A stretch of 64,000 nt of DNA from Linnemannia schmuckeri (GCA_029449235.1 JANATG010000009.1:1364001-1428000), one strand, 5' to 3'; shown: positions 21,212-33,739, counted from the stretch's first letter. Numbers and translations are program-made. The notes: generated from the letters alone by a model not told the origin.

Positions 21212-21352
21212 CCTTTTGGTGGGGAGGTGATCGCCTTGGTTACTCGCTCTTCTTGGCGGTTGTAAGAAGGGCAAGGTTTGTTGGGATGCCTGGCTCTGAT
21301 CTCCTCGCGGTATACCCTGGGCAACTATGCTTCTCCTGATGAACATAGACTA
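21212..21352 (-). repeat. dispersed repeat, block 2 copy A
   Basis: It shares GGTTACTC, CTCCTCGCGGTATACCCTGG, CAACT and a GAGCCACC end with 21900-22045 and with 55358-55515. The minus strand reads G-G-S-P-L-V-Y then E-K-H-S-C-P-G-Y-T-A-R-R-S-E without a stop, and copy B reads similarly. This suggests a decayed coding segment of an unidentified element. Confidence 0.5.
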
Positions 21353-21899
21353 ACGGTGAGCCACCTTCAAGAATTAACTCAAGACAATAAGTTATGAACA
21401 ACTAAAAAAATGGGAGTATAAAACACTCTTCAAAGAGCAAAAAGAAGACCCGTTGGTCGCACTACTAGCAACCGCAAAAAAAAAAATAAGCAAGTCCATC
21501 ACTCGAATAGCAATGACAAGCAAGAAATGAATCGATCCTTCCCCATAACCCTGTCAACAAGAGAGAAAAAAAGAAAAAGAAAAGAAGATACGGCGATCGC
21601 ACTGCCAAGGTCGAAAAAGAAAACGATCCGCTCTTCAATGATTGCAATGCCGCAAGAAAAGGAAAGAAGCAAAGTAAAGGAAGTCAATCAACAGCAAAAA
21701 GATTGCAGCGACAAACTACGAACTGAAAGAACAAAATCAAAAGGTACGATCGTAATGCCTAAAGAGAGAGACAGAGAGAGAGAACAAGTTTTGAAAGTTA
21801 GCATCGAGTCCCCGGTCTTGGGTGCTTGTATTGTTTTTGCATGATTATGAACGCAGATGGTGTTCTGATGATGGCACTATTTGATGGATGAGAAACGGC

Positions 21900-22045
21900 T
21901 GATTAGTTACTTGATCTCTGGGAGTGATCAGAAGACGAGGGTTTTGGGACGCTCGGCTCGCAGTCTCTTCGCGATGCACCTTGGGTAACTGTGCTTCTTC
22001 GTAAGGAGAGTATAGACCAAATGCGAGCCACCATCAAGGTACGTT
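21900..22045 (-). repeat. dispersed repeat, block 2 copy B
   Basis: A diverged copy of 21212-21352, about 0.7 kb away in the same orientation. The minus strand reads G-G-S-H-L-V-Y, then K-K-H-S-Y-P-R-C-I-A-K-R and ends at T-L-V-F-stop. This supports a common coding origin on the minus strand. Confidence 0.5.
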
Positions 22046-24198
22046 TGGTCATGGTGTAGAAGGTTGCTAAAGGTGATGATACGATGCACTGCGTACCAGA
22101 CAGACACATCGAATATGAAAAATGTATAGTATTGATTTGGATTCATTGAAAAGTTGGAAAGAGTATTGTCGAAGGTCAGGTTAGTGAGAGATCAACGTAG
22201 TAGCCGTGAGAGGCTTGGTGGCGCAGGTTTTTCTATTTTTTCATTTATGACAACGCTCCTATTCTCCCCTCTTGAAAATCGAGATCTACCCTTTTGTTTA
22301 TCGTTCTTGAATCGCGTGGGCAAGTTAGTGACAATGACAAAATAGAAATGCGGACAGTGAACTTTTCGATTGCTGCAAGTGAATTACGATGCATTAACCT
22401 GCGGAGAAAAAAAACGAGGGGACGAAAAAAGACGATGTAAACAAATTACCAAGGAGGCAGGGGGTTGGTTGGCCAAAATAGTCATAGACGGCTCTTGTTC
22501 TTTCTTTACACTTGTCAAGCTTCTGTTCTTCCTCTCAACTGCTTATTATTCTTTTCGGGGAGAATTCTGCCGATTTCAGTCAGCATGCATCGAAGGAATT
22601 TGTTTCTTCTTCGCTTGGCTGACTGGACAGCTGGTAGACCATTATCGAACAACGATGAAAACAAAACAAAACAGAAAGATGAATGACCTTTCAAGAGCCC
22701 AGTGAAAAGAAAGAAAGAAAGAAAGTGAGCCATCGATGATTTATATTTTAAAACGTGTGTGTAAGGTTTTCAAGAAGGGCAGAAAAGGAACACTAAAGTC
22801 GAATCAAGTTGAGTTGAATCAGTTCGAGTAGTGATTGTGGGAGAACATAGGGACAAATCGAAAGAACATCATTCCTTCCTGTCTATGTCTTTCCACGTTG
22901 AATGAAAGAAGAGCAAGAAAGAAGAACAAAGGATTTACAACCAAGTCATTCATCGTGTTGGTCCAGGATAAAGAAGGTTCTTGGTGTCGTTCTTTCGTTG
23001 TCTAAATCACTTATTGGACGAAGGAAGAGGATTGCTAATACACCACCCCAAAAAGCTTTCGAGAGCCCCTTTTTGTCTTCTCTTCGTCAGCTGGGGACTG
23101 ACAGCAGAACCAGCCAAGAAGACGAGATCGAAAAGACAGAAGAGGAAAAAAAAAAAAAAAAATCGAATAAGCGGGATAGGAAACAAAAAAAAAAAAAAAA
23201 AAAAAAAAAACAATTCCAAAAAAATGAGAGCAAGTATTTGAGTTGGAGACCAATTACCATACATACTGAGAGCATCTTCTAACTGCAAAGTCCTGAAAGC
23301 GAGAGTGTTTGGTGTTCATATTACGGCGTGAGTACTGTACAGTACAGTATGTGGTAGGGTTCTGTCCTACATTGCTTTGTCAGGAAGGCCCTTTATTCGT
23401 TGTACTCGTGGCTATTTTCTTCGCGTTCAGGTTTGGATTAATTCATACCCATGGTATCCTTTAACCTTCTTTTCTCATTTCAGAGCATGCAGAGGTATTC
23501 ATGTTCAAGTATTTATCCGTCCAGTAGAACGTCAACAGCCAGCTCTCTAGGTACTCAGATCCATCTGAAGTCTGAAGGGGAGAATGATGACTATGAAGGT
23601 CTTGAAGAACGAAAGAACGGTAATAATTCGAAAGAGTGAGGAATGACAAACTCAAGGCTAGGTGGAGTAACGTAAGGATGGATGATCGAATTGAACGATA
23701 GAGACAGAGGGAGAGTGAGGGAGATGAGTGAGGACGTAAGGTTCATTTTGCTCATGTTTTCCCACCTTATTAGATGCGCCAGTGAACAAAGTTGAAGGAG
23801 AAAAAAAGGAGAAATAAAAAAACGATACGCTATTATTATCTATCCACCATCGGAAGTGAAAGCAGCTAAAGTCAAAGAAAAGTAAGTAGTTGTCTGCAGA
23901 AAGGACAAACAACTGCCATTCATCCTCATCCTCATCCTCCGCCGGATAGCCGGGTTGATGAGCGGATGAAATCTGGCTCCACTTTTCTCAATTGAACACA
24001 TAAAAAGATTGTCATTCACCCCTTTTCTTTCTTTTTTTCTTCTTTGTCACTCCTTTACAGCCGTCCCTCCTTCCTACCCTCCCTCACCACCCCCCCTTCC
24101 AGTCCTTTCCAGGATCCCTTCCACTCCTTTACCCTTCCCATATCACATTCCCTTCCTTCCCATCCCTGCCTTTCCTTCCGTCAAGACCCCTTTTTGCC

Positions 24199-26475
24199 AT
24201 GAAGATCTTTACCCTCTCCTGCCTCGTGGCAGCTGCCTCTCTTCAGGCTGTCTTTGCCCAGGTCTTGATCGCCCCCGAGACTGATATGAACTCGACCGTC
24301 ATCCCTGACACTGACACCAACACCACCACCACTGCTACTACCTCCCGTCTTGCTGCCGCCCCTACTCCCACTATCCTCAACAGTGTTCAGGTCTTGGTCG
24401 ACAACAACCTGGAGGTCGGTGGTGCCAACTTCCCCTTCATTTACCTTCCTGAGCAGCGCATCGCTTTCCGCGGTGCTGCTTCCTGCGGTAAGCTCGGTGA
24501 GCTCCTCTACTCTGCCCAGAGCCGCTCCTTGCCCGCTGTTCAGAAGATGTTGACCCAGGTCGCCCCTAACGTTACCGAGTTCTGGATCGACACTGGTGCT
24601 AGCGACTCTAGCTACCTCAGCAGCTGTGACACCTTGATCATGAAAGACGGCAAAGCCACCATCCAGACTGGCGGCTCGTGTTTGCGTCTTCTCCCCTCGC
24701 TCTGCTCGAACGTCAATGTCTCGGGCAAGGTGACCGTCCATACTAGCCTCGGCCGTGTCACCGGTGCCCGTGATGCCATGGGTTTCCGTTTCCAGGGTAT
24801 CCGTTACGCCCAGGCTCCCATCGGCGACTTGCGTTTCGCTGCCCCTGTTCCTGTCACCACTAAGTGGCCCAGCGCTGTCGATGCCACCGCTCCCGGCAAC
24901 AAGTGCCCTCAGTTGGGCGATCTCCCCGGTGGCAATGAGGACTGCTTGTTCTTGAACGTTTTCACCCCCGTCCTCAATGCTGAGGACAAGAACCTCTTGC
25001 CCGTTATGTTCTAGTAAGTCTGAAGCCTGAACTGAAGGGAAAATGCGTGCGCAGTTTGCTCTTCGTTTGTCTGTTATTCATTTGGGCGATATCATTATGG
25101 TGGTACAATTCAGCCTTCTCGTCAAAAACGTTGTTTGCTAATCACATTGTTGTGTCTCTCTCTGGTCTCGTTCTAATTACAAACAATAACAAACAGCTTG
25201 CACGGAGGTTCCTTCACCACCGGTACCGGCTCCGACCCCGCTTTCAACCCCGCCAACATGGCCTCCCGTGGCCAGGTTGTCGTCGTTACCATTAACTACC
25301 GTCTCGGTCTCCTCGGTTTCTTGGAGCGTGTCGATGCCGGCATCAGCCGCTCGACCCTCCCCGGAAACCAGGGTGTCCGTGATATGCTCGTTGCCTTGAA
25401 GTGGGTCCAGGACCACATTGCCAGCTTTGGTGGCGACAAGACTAAGGTCACCGTCTTTGGGGAGTCTGCCGGTGGCCACGCTGTCCGCACTCTCTTGTCC
25501 ATGCCTGTTGCCGCCAAGGGTCTTTTCCGCGCTGCCATTGCCCAGTCCGACCCCATCGATCTTCCCTTCAACAACGTCAAGACTGCCTCGACTGTCGTCA
25601 GCGGTGGCGCCATGACTCTCCTCAACTGTGCCGATCTTGCCTGTATGCGCTCCAAGACCGTCGATGAGCTTTTGGCTGTCCAGGACACCATTGTTTCCCA
25701 GGCCATTGCCCACGCCCCTGAGGAGTCCTTCCTCGAGTTGATCAAGCCCTCTGTCGACGGTATCCTCATCCACAACAACTTTGATCAGTTGATTGCCGGC
25801 AAGAACGGCGGCTTCGTCCAGGTCCCCATGATGATCGGAACCATGAAGAACGAGGCCGATGGTTTCCTCCCCAGCTTGGGCCAGTCCACCCCCATGCCCC
25901 CCACTGTTATGGGTGCCACTTTGGCCACCATTCTCGGCTACCAGCGCGCCATGGTCACTATCGGTTATGGTCTGTACCCCATCGATGGCTCCAACCCCGA
26001 TGGCACTCGCGAGGCTGAAGGTCTCTTTGCCTCTGATTACCTTTGGGTTTGCCCCACCCAGTTCATTGCCAAGGCCTACGCTGCTACCAACACCCCTGTC
26101 TACCAGTACCAGTTCCAGCGCGGTTATAACCCCAACCGCCCCGCCGGCGATATTTGCGCCACTCACGTCTGCCACGGTGACGATGTTGCCCTTGTCTTTG
26201 CCAGTCCCTCGCTCATGAACAACGCCTCGACCTACCCCTGGACCGCTGCCGATGCTGCCCTCTCCAGAACCGTCATGGATCGCTGGACAACCTTTGCCAC
26301 CACTGGCGGCAACCCCAACCCTGCTGGCGACAGCAGCCCTGCCTGGCCCCAGTACGATGGCAAGACCCAAAGCATCTACATGTTCGACACCACCAATACT
26401 GTCTCTACTGGAGGCATCCGCCCCCAGTTCTGTGGATTCATGGACCAGGCCATCCACTATGACTTCCAGCTCTAA
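24199..26475 (+). CDS. secreted type-B carboxylesterase/lipase
   Basis: 697 aa in two exons, 24199-25013 and 25197-26475, with a phase-2 intron inside the FY-LHGGSF oxyanion segment. An N-terminal signal peptide (MKIFTLSCLVAAASLQAVFA) ends near residue 20. Residues about 45-170 form a Cys-containing region that I do not recognise. The alpha/beta-hydrolase domain starts about 175 (G-R-V-T-G, F-R-F-Q-G-I-R-Y-A). Catalytic features are HGG near 274, the nucleophile in FGESAGG (Ser about 362), an acidic residue in K-N-E-A-D-G and the His in C-H-G-D-D. E-D-C-L-F-L-N-V matches the family signature. Codon use is strongly biased to C/T-ending codons, which suggests high expression. The likely role is extracellular ester or lipid hydrolysis. 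The substrate is not predictable. Confidence 0.92.
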
Positions 26476-26952
26476 ACCAAAAAAATAACAAGTGAGAATC
26501 ACACCTATCATCTCTCACTTCTGCACATATCTTCCTCCGACCTATTAATGCATCAAAAATAAATATTTAAACGAACGTTGAATGATTTGGGGAAGATGGG
26601 ATGATCGCTTGTGCAACGCAGCCAGTCGTGTGCACAAATCGAGTGTGTTGTGAACAAGAGATGTTTCCGCTGCATTTTTCATACACATATTTCACTTTGT
26701 TAAAGACAGAACTATCACGGACACAACAAAAACAACAACTTCGAAGACAACACAGCTCTGATCATCTACCCACCTTAATTCAAGGACGAATCAGATTCAG
26801 GATCAATATACACACTAAATCAACTATTCTCGTAAAAGTCATCTTCCAGAAGAACGGGAGATCAATCAGCAACACACATACAACTCATCAAACAATAACC
26901 AACAGACGCCATCCATCAATCCATCCAGTAGCAGAAACCCGTGTTAGCTTCT
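26476..26952. other. spacer between carboxylesterase and BRE1
   Basis: It holds the esterase 3' UTR (AAATAAATATTTAA near 26556) and A/C-rich DNA before the BRE1 start (ATCCATCAATCCATCC near 26911). No gene is recognised. Confidence 0.4.
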
Positions 26953-29900
26953 ATGGACGAAAGGAGGAAACGCAGACTCACAGACGACGCGGGCCCACCC
27001 TTTGCATCGTCGTCGTCTTCGGCAGGAGGAGGTTCGACAACCAATGGATCGCCTTCACCCATTACCTCTGCAATCAACACCAAGCGACAGTTTACGGGCA
27101 GTGGGAGCGGGAGTGCCAGTCCACAGAATGCTGGTAAGGAGGATACCGAGACCATGACCGCTGCAGAGGTGAGGATGGGCAAAAAAATGTCCTACTTGAG
27201 ATATATCGTGTTGTCATGGAGAGTTGTCAGGTCATTTTCTAAGTCTTTTGTGGTTCAGGAACGGGAATGTTACTTACCGACTTGCTTTTTTCTATTGTGC
27301 TGTGGGTGTGATATAGGAAGTGTTGCTGAACTTTCAAAAGGAAGCCATTTGGCGTCAGATTCAGGAATACAAGCGCGAGAATGTGAGGGCGCAAGAACGG
27401 ATAGACCGACTGAAGGATCATCAGGTCGGTTATGATGAACGTCTTTCAGAATTGGATTCACATTGGAGCAAGGTAACAAGGCCGTCTTGTATTTGTTCAC
27501 GACTGCAGGATACCGATGCAAGGCAACGAATATTGTACCACTGCAATTGAGGCTGACTCGATACTTTTCATTATTTTAGCTACTAGAGGATTTACGGACA
27601 ATAATCTCGCGATCTCGGATGGGGGTCGATCCTGCTGATATGGCCGTGAAAGGTACTAAATTCAAAGAGCATTAATCACTTACAAGGATACTCACAGGCA
27701 TGGCAAGACTGGAATTATTCACTGACATCATTTATATTGTGTTGTGTTATGGATAGACGGGAACAGTCTTGCATCGGCTATTCAACACGCACCAGTCGAG
27801 GAATCTGAATCTCAGGAGGTCAGGGAGCTTACAGAAGAGTCGATCAAAAAGTCTGTCGAGAAACGCTCGCGATCAACCAAGGACTTGGCCTTGAAGCTTC
27901 TGTATATGGTCGAGGCTTGGTCGGAGAAGCGCGATCGATTCTGGAGTTCACTTAGAGCGGGTAATTGATCAGCTGCGACTGTTGCGTGTTGAACGGTTTC
28001 GAATACGACCTACGCTGGCGTCTTATGTTAACATTGTACAATTGCCTTTCATATGGTTTCTTTCAGATTCATCGGTTCAAGGGAGCAAGACAGTGCAGCA
28101 GTTGGCCCAGACGCACGAAACCCTTGTTCAGCAATACAAAAAGGGCAGGATTGCGATCGATCGATTGCAAGCGCAGTGTCACGAGTATTCCGACCAAGTT
28201 CTTCGACTTAAGAACGAGCTCCAGATGACAAAGCATAGGCTGGAAGAAACGTCAGGGGAGCTAGATCATTCTAAGGACAGACTGCGGAAGATGCATCGGA
28301 CAATGGAGCGGGAGAAAAACGCGTCATTGTTGGGAGCAGCTGCCGAATACGGTGTTGGTGTTGAATTTGGTTTGACAAGTGTATCACTCTTGGGAGATAT
28401 GAGCGAGGCCACCAGGGACGAGTTATTACAGTGCCGGAGGCTTGCCATTTCACGTCAGACCGAGCTCGACGAGATGAAGGCTCAAGACACCCAATTACGG
28501 GAGGAGGTTGAAAAGACACGCGCTCAACTGGGACATATGTCAGAAGAGAAGATCCAGGATTCTCAGCATGTCAAAGCCTTACTTGTGCAGATGCAGTCTG
28601 TACGCCACGAGTCTGAGTTCTACCGAAGCGAGGTTCTGCGGTTAAGATCGGATCTGGATGATCTCCATTCCAGTCGGCGCAAGTTTGTTGACACGCTCGA
28701 AAACGAGGAGAAGAACAGGCGGGCGGCATTGGAGGCGGAACTGAAGAAGCTCGAGAGTGATATTTCGCGCGTTCGGGACAGCCGCGATCGGTTTCAGCAG
28801 ATGTATGAGAACCGTTGTACCAAGGACGATTACGAGATGCAGCAGAACCAAGAGATTCGCAAGATCGCCAATACACGGAAGGTATGTTGTGGCTATTGAT
28901 TGTTTACCTAATGCTATTGTAGCGTTCTGCACCAAGAGCGCTGTGGAATTGGCAGTATTGATGATGTTAAAAATCGTGATTTTGGTGGCGCTATATGTAG
29001 GATCGTATAACATCGCTCACGACGGATATCCAACGACTTCAGACAATGCTGGCGGCTAACTCGGACGATTGGGAGAGCTACGCATTTTACTTGAAGGGTC
29101 CTAGTGATCACGCTGCACTCAGGGAACTTCGGGACAATCTCAAGGCTGCAGACGCGCACATCGCAAATCTGCAGATGGAACTCGACACAGCCAAGGAGGT
29201 GGCGCAACAAATCCGCGAGTATGCTGCTGTGAAGGAGTCTGAGACGCAGCTAAAGGAGCAGGCGGCTGCGCTGTCGGCAAGGATTGCCGTGTTAGATAAC
29301 ATAGTCGGTTCTGGAGCCAAGGAGAGTGTGAAATCATTGGTGGCATTATTGGAGGACAAAGAGGCTACGTTGCGGAGATTGGAGCTCAAGGTTCAGGCAC
29401 GCGAGGCGGTTCAGGTGCCGTTGTTAAACGAGCTCCATACAGTTGCCACGGCCTGGGGTCTACTGGAGGAGGCTACATCTCGGAAAGCGATCGATCTAGC
29501 TCAGAAGGAGGATTTGATTTTTAAGCTCTTGTCGGATAAGACGCGACAGGAGTCGAAGTGCACGCATCTTGTGCGCGCCAAGGAGCAAAGCGCTAATATG
29601 ACGGCTGTGATGAAGCGACAGTCGGACATGCAGTTGGAGCAGATCCAGAGACTCGAGGAGCGAGAGAAAGCATTGGGTCTCCAGATGGTACGTCCTTTTT
29701 GTCACTTATGTTTGTATGTTTAATTTTGTTTGTTATTCACTTCCTTATCCCAGGGGACATTGACGGATACTAGCCGCCTAACTTTTTCATCGTTTCCCAA
29801 AACAACGCATTAGGTGATGTTCGAGAAGGACCAGACAGTGCTGAGTACAGAAGTGACTGTTCACAAGACAAAGCTCCAGGAGCTAACTCAGCACAACGCT

Positions 29901-30299
29901 GGATTCAAGGAAAAGTTTACAAAGCAAGAGGAGCGACTAATGGAGCTGCAGACGTTGCTCAAGGAGAGGTCAGATGCGTTTGAGAGCGAGGCCCAGGCCA
30001 GGAAGCGATTGGTGGAGGAATCCGAGTCGATGAAAAAGAAGCTGGAAGAGCAGAACAAAAAGTCGGAGAGTTCTTCATCTGGAGGCGAGTCATCCGAGGC
30101 GGCCAAGCAGGCGGCGCGGTACCTGAAGTTGCTCAAGTGTCCGGCGTGCGATGTGAATTTCAAATCGCATGTAATTCTGCGATGCATGCACGTCTTTTGC
30201 AAGAGCTGCATGGACAAACAGATGGAGTATCGGCAGCGCAAATGTCCCACCTGCCGCGAGAACTTTGGCGCCAAGGATGTGAAGGAAATTTATCTTTAG
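26953..30299 (+). CDS. BRE1: BRE1 E3 ubiquitin ligase for histone H2B
   Basis: 878 aa in seven exons: 26953-27168, 27317-27472, 27580-27652, 27757-27960, 28067-28881, 29001-29687 and 29814-30299, all in frame. The N-terminus is basic and Ser/Gly-rich (M-D-E-R-R-K-R-R). Residues about 75-790 are almost continuous coiled coil. A C-terminal RING finger ends the protein: C-P-A-C-D, C-M-H-V-F-C-x-x-C, C-P-T-C, followed by F-G-A-K-D-V-K-E-I-Y-L, the BRE1/RNF20 ending. BRE1 with RAD6 mono-ubiquitinates histone H2B and thereby supports H3K4 and H3K79 methylation and transcription elongation. The start is the first ATG after an A/C-rich leader; an upstream GTG is not used. Length is near that of RNF20/40 (about 1,000 aa) and yeast Bre1 (700 aa). 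Confidence 0.95.
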
Positions 30300-31459
30300 A
30301 GCGGAGAGATAAAGGAAGGATGGACGGACGGACGGAAGGAGGAGTGTGCATCGAAAGTGTCGTTTGCCTATTTTTTTTTTTTTTTTTTTTTTTAACTTTT
30401 ACTCATTTTTGTTGTTGTAGATCGGTGTGACATGGATGGACCCTGCATTGGAGAAGGAAGAGAGAGACCTTTTTTTTTTGTGTTGTTCGTATGACATTGC
30501 CTCGACTATTGTCCATGACACTTTTTTGATGTATTTTTATTTATTAAAGCATAGATTCAGGCAACCTCGTACGTGAAACAAGAGGCACCGGCCAGTTTTG
30601 ACGCCCCTTGATTTTTATTGTTTACCGTATGTGTGCCAGCAGAGAGAACAAGCAGGGAGGAAAGAAGGAGATGGAGAGAGAGAGAGAGAGAAAGCAGGGT
30701 CAAGGGGAGGGGAAAGAGTTACGAGAGAGGCTAGAGAGAAGGAAGGAGGGGGATGGGGATGAGGAGGAGGAGGATAAGAGAGAAGGGGGCAACTGGTTAT
30801 ACAGTAAAGATGGACGGGTGGTGAGTGTGCCACTCTAGTTGGCATGTTTGATAGGAGTGAATGTGTCGGCAGGCTCAGCTTGTTGGTTTCTTAGAGGGAC
30901 TCAAAAAAAAAGAGATAATTGCTCTCTTCAAAGAAGGAATAGGAGAGTGCTCACGGACAAAAAAATCACTCTCTTGCTACTCGAGCTGAGAGCGACTCTG
31001 TTTCGAGAGTCCAGTCATAGACAAGAAGAACTGGCCTAGAGAAACATGGGCTGGCTCTGGCTGACTGCAGCGGGACAGGAAAAGGGAGATGCACACCTCT
31101 TGTCCTGGTGTCAATCTTTCTCTTGTCCGACTTGTTTTGTGTTTTGTCTTTGAGTTTTATTACCTTTCCCGCTGCTCAGAATGGTGCACAAAAACACACG
31201 CATTAGCGCTACACGGGTTTAGCACGAGCAAAATTAAATTAGAGCGAGATGTCCATCATCTTTTCTTTCCATTTCCTTGTCATCTCTTTTTCATCTCTTT
31301 CCTTTCCTCTTCTTCACGACCCAAACTTACCTTTTCCTCCATCCATCCCTTAGGCTCTCGCTTCTTCGTCCCCTCACTACTTACTTTTATTCTTTACTCT
31401 CCCTCCCTCTTCATCCAAACCTCACCACCAACCCACATACCCTATAACCCTTATTCACC
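30300..31459. other. BRE1 3' flank and septin promoter
   Basis: It contains a T-run at 30371-30393, an ATTTATTTATTAAAG polyadenylation-like segment near 30535, and a purine-only block with (GA)n at 30645-30790. The last 200 bp before the septin start are C/T-rich. No gene is recognised. Confidence 0.45.
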
Positions 31460-33739
31460 ATGGCACACGTAAGAACTTGTTTCTTTACTTGCACTCATAG
31501 CCAGCAACAACGAGTCTTTTGAATGAACTAGCAACTGACAACTTTCTTCCTACCTTGTTCATCTCTCATTATCGACACATACCTCTTCTTTCAAATAGCG
31601 CATCGGTCGCAGAAAGAACGTCAAGAAGGGATTTCAGTTTACCCTTATGGTTGTCGGTACGAACAAAAACAACAATCTTGCGGCTGGAAACAACCATGAC
31701 TTGCACCTCGTTGCTGAGGTACAACAAGCGCATAACCGCCAACTCGCATCCTAAATACCCGTCCTCTTCTTTTCACCTCGTACTCTTTTCGTTCTTTTGT
31801 CCTTTAGGTGCCTCTGGTCTCGGTCGCACCACCTTCATCAACACGCTGTGCGATGCTGATGTTGTCCCTAAGCGGGAGTGCGACGAGCCCGAGATGGCTC
31901 ATGTTGAGGAGGCCATCAAGATCAAGCCCTACACCGTGGGTATGTGATTCATACAAAGGACGGGCTGCTTAATGGCTCGTTTGTTGTTGTTTTGCTGCTT
32001 ATGCTCGATGGACTATTGCTTGTTTGTTGTCCGTTGGTTGTGCTACTGGACTCTTTCAGCCAAACGCAATATATTAATCATGCTTCTCTCACTTTCCGGC
32101 TCCCAATTGGTCTTTTTATAGAGCTTGACGAGGATGGTGTCAAGATCTCGCTCACCGTTGTTGACACTCCCGGCTTTGGCGATATGATTGACAACGAATA
32201 CTGGTAAGCAATCTAGGCGAATGCAGACACACACCGAGGAGTGGTTGTCTGTTTGCTTCCAACTCTCACTGCCTTCCACTACGACCAGCTCTCGTTGGTT
32301 TATTCTCCCTCAACCACTCATTTTTGAGAAAGTGGCGCTTTCTTTAACTCCTCGTGCCAACTCGCCTTCAGGAGGGATATCTTTTTTCTTTTCTGGTGCT
32401 CAGAAACAAAAGAAAAAACAACCCCCTTGCCAGTCTTGGACAGATTCAAACCTGCCGATGGATAGAGCGTTATTTGTACTCTCCTAGTTTATGTTTGTAA
32501 TTGAAAAGGAAAAAGTATCCCCTTTTCACTAACACAAACTCGTCATTCTTTCCTGCTCCATTCTTTGCTGGCTACCTCCTCCCGTCCGGATAATTCGACA
32601 GCTTCCAAGAGATTCTCGGATATCTGGAAAGACAGTATGATGATATTTTGTCCGAGGAGTCCAGGATCAAGCGTAACCCTCGCTTCCGCGACAACCGTGT
32701 CCACGCCCTCCTTTACTTTATTACCCCCACCGGCCACAGGTAATAGCCGTGGATTCATTACATGCCTCATAAGATAGATCGATCGTCCTTTGAAAGAAGG
32801 TGTTAACTGACACATGGCTGCGTCTTTCTCAATTGATTAGCTTGAGGGAAATCGATATTGAGTTGATGAAGCGTCTCAGCCCCAGAATCAACGTTATTCC
32901 CGTCGTCGGAAAGGCCGATACCTTCACCCCCACCGAGCTCGCTGACTTTAAGAAGAGGGTATGTTAAACTCTTTTTTTACATCTACCGTTGATCAGTCCA
33001 ACTGACAGGTGCCGTTTCTCTGATGCAGTCATACTAAACGTTTCGCCTCGTGTCAATAGGTCATGGAGGACATTGAGCACCACAACATCCCAATCTACAA
33101 CTTCCCCTACGACCCCGAGGAGGATGACGAGGAGACCATTGATGAGAACAGCGAATTGCGATCCCTTCTCCCCTTCGCCTTGATTGGTTGCGAGGAGGAG
33201 ATCATGGTCAACGGCCGTAAGGTCCGTGGCAGACAGTACCCTTGGGGTATTGTTGAGGTCGATAACACCCAGCACTGCGACTTTGCCAAGTTGCGTTTTG
33301 CCCTTCTCAGGTATGTCATCTATTTCTCCTTGTGCCTGCAACAACATTATATCGGACAAAAAAAAAGAGAAGCAAACAAGAAAGGAGGGAAGGGACAAGA
33401 AAAATATTCGAGATGGGGAGCACCGAAAAAAGAAAGGCAAATATGCAAAGTGCGAGAGCGATTGAATTCAAATGTCGGGCTCACGTTAATGCTTGTTATT
33501 TTTGTTCGTTTTTATTTTGGCGAGACTCGAATTGACAAAATGGGAAAGCAGGATACAAGCGACAGAACAGCATACTATCCTTTCCACAGAAGAAGTATGC
33601 TAACCATCTGTTTTTCTACTTGATTTCTGTCAACAATAGCTCGCATTTGCAGGACCTCAAGGAAATCACTCACGACTACCTCTACGAGAACTACCGTACC
33701 GAGAAGCTGTCTCGCAGTGCCGAGAACTTGTCCGACTAG
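31460..33739 (+). CDS. CDC11: septin, CDC11 (AspA) type
   Basis: 295 aa in eight exons: 31460-31468, 31599-31656, 31808-31939, 32122-32203, 32602-32739, 32841-32958, 33060-33310 and 33640-33739. The first coding exon is only 9 nt (M-A-H). A basic segment (R-R-K-N-V-K-K-G) precedes the P-loop G-A-S-G-L-G-R-T, where Arg replaces the usual Lys, as in CDC11 septins. G3 is D-T-P-G-F-G, G4 is G-K-A-D, and the septin unique element L-P-F-A-L-I-G...G-R-Q-Y-P-W-G is present. Septins assemble into filaments at the bud neck, septa and hyphal tips. The reading frame stops after K-L-S-R-S-A-E-N-L-S-D, so the C-terminal coiled coil found in yeast Cdc11 (415 aa) is missing. Introns are unusually long here (up to about 400 bp). 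Confidence 0.92.

Larger units (their letters stand above)
19243..24198. other. 5-kb gene-poor tract with purine-skewed half
   Basis: No supported gene. About 19300-20520 is pyrimidine-rich on the plus strand, with TTCG tetramers near 19333. About 20560-23310 is strongly purine-rich on the plus strand (long runs of A, AAG and GAAAG, and two poly-A tracts at 23146-23163 and 23187-23211). Members of a dispersed repeat lie at 19436, 21212 and 21900. A short inverted repeat, GTACTGTACAGTACAGTA, lies near 23331. The final 180 bp are C/T-rich and serve the carboxylesterase promoter. An open frame of 205 codons at 19667-20284 has no family features and a low-complexity Phe/Ser-rich composition, so it is not called. 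A long non-coding transcript is possible but not shown. Confidence 0.5.

Noticed and set aside
25177..26511. 444-codon open frame on the strand opposite the carboxylesterase
   Set aside because: It mirrors the C-ending codon bias of the real gene. Its Gly/Val/Asp-rich composition has no motif, and the plus strand has a complete esterase with its catalytic residues.
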